The notes beneath the pieces were generated by a model, which did no database searches, had not been told where the DNA came from, and saw only the letters and a program-made list of their open reading frames with translations. This document shows, in pieces, positions 17,993 through 20,121 of a DNA stretch of 20,121 nt. This DNA is from Zygnema cylindricum (Eukaryota > Streptophyta > Zygnematophyceae > Zygnematales > Zygnemataceae). How positions within the stretch are numbered: position 1 is the first letter of the stretch; every line of letters begins with the position of its first letter. A program made the translations under genes and the position numbers. The stretch is taken from positions 1 through 20,121 of the forward strand of contig JBBHKE010003413.1 of NCBI GenBank assembly GCA_037447655.1, written 5' to 3'.

Positions 17993-18780
17993 AAACCATA
18001 AATAATCTCCCTAAGCCTAGATCTTAGCCTAAAACTTCCCGTGGTGTCCATTACGAGGCACAAGAACCTAGAGCCACACCGCCATCGATAATCTGCAGGC
18101 CAAACCAGCACCACCAATTAAATAAAAAACAGTTGACAAAAACAACAAAAGAACAAAACTAAATACAAAAAAGAGAAAACATGAAGAAACTTACTCGTGG
18201 TTTTTGCCCTTCACAGGGCATCATAGCATGGCACCATCCAGATGTCCGTCCTCTGCGAACTTTCACTCTGCTTCAAATTGCAAGTCCTTTGCGTGCTGCT
18301 GAAAAAACAGAAACATAAACAAAAAAAGAAAACAAAATTCCGAAGTCAAACAATGTGTTATTCATGTAAAACTTCATAAAATCTCCCATATAAAATACAA
18401 AATACAAAGATGAGCAATTGAATGATGAATGATGATGATGATGATGAATGATGATGATGATGATGATGATGATGAATGATGAATGATGATGATGATGATG
18501 ATGATGAATGATGATGATGATCATGATGATGAATGATGATGATGATGAATGATGATGATGATGATCAAGATGATGATCATGATTTTTTTGGGTTTTCTGT
18601 TAATAATTATTATTACTAGTGTTATTATTATGACTTTGATAATTATATATAATTATTGCTTATTTTATTTTTATTAATATTTTAACTACTATTTTAGGTA
18701 TTATTCTTATTATTATTATTATTATTATATCTATTATCATTATATTATTATTATTATTGACTACTATGAACTATTACTAT
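17993..18780 (-). repeat. Array unit 6, short type (788 bp)
   Basis: Most decayed module C of the array: the GAA codon has become TAA (ATTACGAGG on the plus strand), so the frame stops inside it. Module B has lost several bases (CATCATAGCATGG near 18220). This is probably the oldest of the short units. Confidence 0.8.
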
Positions 18781-19219
18781 TAGGTGTAACAAACCATAAA
18801 CCTTCTCCCTAAGCCTGACTTTAGCCAAAAACTTCCCGTGGTGTCCATTCCGAGGCACAAGGACCTAGAGCCACATCGCCATCGATAATCTGCAAGCCAA
18901 ACCAGCACCACCGATTAAAATAAAAACACTTGACAAAAACAACGAAAAAAAAAACTTTATACAAAAAAGAGAAAACATAAAGAAACTTACTCATGGTTTT
19001 CGCCCTTCACAGTGCATCCTTAAAACACGGCACCAGCCGGATGTCCGACCTCTGCGAACTTACGCCCTGCTTCAAATTGCAGGTGCCTTTGCGTGCTGCT
19101 GAAAAAAATAATCAGAAACAAAAAAAGAAAACAAAATTCCGAAGGCAAACAATGTGTTATTCATGAAAAACTTCATAAAATTTCCCGAATAAAATACAAA
19201 AAACAAAGATGAGCAATTG

Positions 19220-19250
<31 letters not shown>

Positions 19251-19351
19251 GTGATGATGATGATGATGATAATGATGAAGATGAATGATGAATGATGAAT
19301 GATAATGATGATGATGATGATGATGATAATGATGAATGATGATGATGATGA

Positions 19352-19392
<41 letters not shown>

Positions 19393-19643
19393 TGATGATG
19401 ATGAAGATGATGATATGATGATGATGATGATCATGATCATGATGAGATTTTTTTGGGTTTTCTGTTATTAATTATTATTACTAGTGTTATTATTATGACT
19501 TTTATTATTAGATATAATTATTGCATATTTTATTTTTATTAATATTTTAACTACTATTTTTAGTATTATTCTTATTAATATTATTATTATATCTATTAGC
19601 ATTATCATTATTATTATTAATGACTACTATGAACTATTACTAT
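18781..19643 (-). repeat. Array unit 7, short type (863 bp)
   Basis: Nearly identical to the start of unit 8 over about 420 bp outside the microsatellite, differing at only a handful of positions. It shares with unit 8 the private markers AAGCCTGACTTTAGCC, CTGCAAGCC and AACGAAAAAAAAAACTTTAT. A TAA in the shared GTTTTAAGG breaks the module B frame. Confidence 0.85.
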
Positions 19644-20121
19644 TAGGTGTAACAAACCATAAACCTTCTCCCTAAGCCTGACTTTAGCCAAAAACTTCCC
19701 GTGGTGTCCATTCCGAGGCACAAGGACCTAGAGCCACATCGCCATCGATAATCTGCAAGCCAAACCAGCACCACCGATTAAAATAAAAACAGTTGACAAA
19801 AACAACGAAAAAAAAAACTTTATACAAAAAAGAGAAAACATAAAGAAACTTACTCATGGTTTTCGCCCTTCACAGTGCATCCTTAAAACATGGCACCAGC
19901 CGGATGTCCGACCTCTGCGAACTTACGCCCTGCTTCAAATTGCAGGTGCCTTTGCGTGCTGCTGAAAAAATATAAACAGAAACAAAAAAAGAAAACAAAA
20001 TTCCGAAGGCAAACAATGTGTTATTCATGTAAAACTTCATAAAATTTCCCAAATAAAATACAAAAAACAAAGATGCAATTGAATGATGAATGATGAGATG
20101 ATGATGAATGATGATGATGAT
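19644..20121 (-). repeat. Array unit 8, short type, cut by window end
   Basis: The fused A-B module spans 19854-19961, exactly 108 nt between acceptor TTTTTTCAG and donor GTAAGT. The length is a multiple of three, so stacked copies would keep frame if spliced. In this copy a TAA interrupts one frame. The microsatellite begins at about 20081 and runs off the end, so the array continues. Confidence 0.85.

Larger units (their letters stand above)
12700..20121 (-). repeat. Tandem array of 0.7-1.05-kb gene-fragment units, at least 8 copies
   Basis: Using the conserved TAGGTGTAACAAACCATA as the ruler, unit starts lie at 13461, 14512, 15416, 16459, 17158, 17993, 18781 and 19644, with a partial leading unit before 13461 and the last cut by the window end. 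Read on the minus strand, each unit has a (CAT)n tract, a T-rich tract ending TTTTTTCAG, module A (opening CAGCACGCAAAGGC), module B (ending before GTAAGT), a short T-rich spacer ending CTGCAG, module C (opening ATTATCGATGG) and a TTATTA-rich segment. Microsatellites lie at about 13128-13246, 14150-14293, 15183-15310, 16092-16246, 16898-17073, 17598-17779, 18419-18582, 19218-19447 and 20081-20121. Splice-like signals are kept in most copies, while frames are often broken. I read it as an amplified and decaying gene segment. Confidence 0.85.

Noticed and set aside
15120-19440. Open frames of poly-H, poly-I, poly-S, poly-M or poly-D
   Set aside because: They are translations of the (ATG)n microsatellites in different frames, plus flanking TTATTA DNA.
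12700-20121. CRISPR array
   Set aside because: Units are 0.7-1.05 kb with internal modules. There are no short repeats alternating with unique spacers and the context is eukaryotic.

Overview
The window is AT-rich eukaryotic DNA. There are no bacterial-style operons. Short open segments are flanked by GT..AG splice signals, DNA-transposon remnants are common, and about half of the sequence is tandem repeat of several independent kinds. A metazoan, perhaps an invertebrate with an AT-rich genome, is my best guess, but nothing here fixes the taxon. No full-length known gene, rRNA, tRNA or CRISPR array is visible.

Region 1 (1-3800) is a graveyard of non-autonomous DNA transposons. It holds a Tc1/mariner-like MITE with TA duplications (536-734) and a hAT-like MITE with a perfect 8-bp target duplication (2398-2856). 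It also holds a possible hAT terminus rich in ATATCG hairpins just left of 534, a diverged direct duplication (1646-2167), isolated ends related to the first MITE (1530, 2879, about 3776), and a degenerate CAGTA pentanucleotide tract.

Region 2 (3800-9730) contains the most gene-like material, all on the minus strand. A probable terminal coding exon with a stop lies at 5275-5409, and internal exons are proposed at 8684-8793, 9309-9469 and 9663-9729. Their splice phases can be made to agree, so they may be the 3' end of one gene. Its introns would then hold a 1.1-kb inverted repeat (5410-6500), a CT-rich simple repeat and a 1-kb GTTAAAGTTAA satellite. I cannot name the product; one exon has a weak cyclin-B-like look.

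Region 3 (9730-12690) starts with a 1.7-kb, roughly 12-bp minisatellite built on AAAAACGGTCTG. A 192-bp tandem duplication and two more minus-strand exon candidates follow; one of these resembles the beta-3 strand and invariant lysine of a protein kinase N-lobe.

Region 4 (about 12700-20121, running off the end) is a tandem array of 0.7-1.05-kb units. Each carries minus-strand modules with good splice-like signals, a (CAT)n microsatellite and a TTATTA-rich segment. The left units are long; the right units share a roughly 240-bp deletion that fuses two modules; the last two are almost identical. The three leftmost units each keep an indel-free 49-codon ORF that looks like a small secreted peptide, although its hydrophobic part is also a perfect polypyrimidine tract. 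The array is best read as an amplified, decaying gene fragment, possibly the upstream exons of the gene in region 2.
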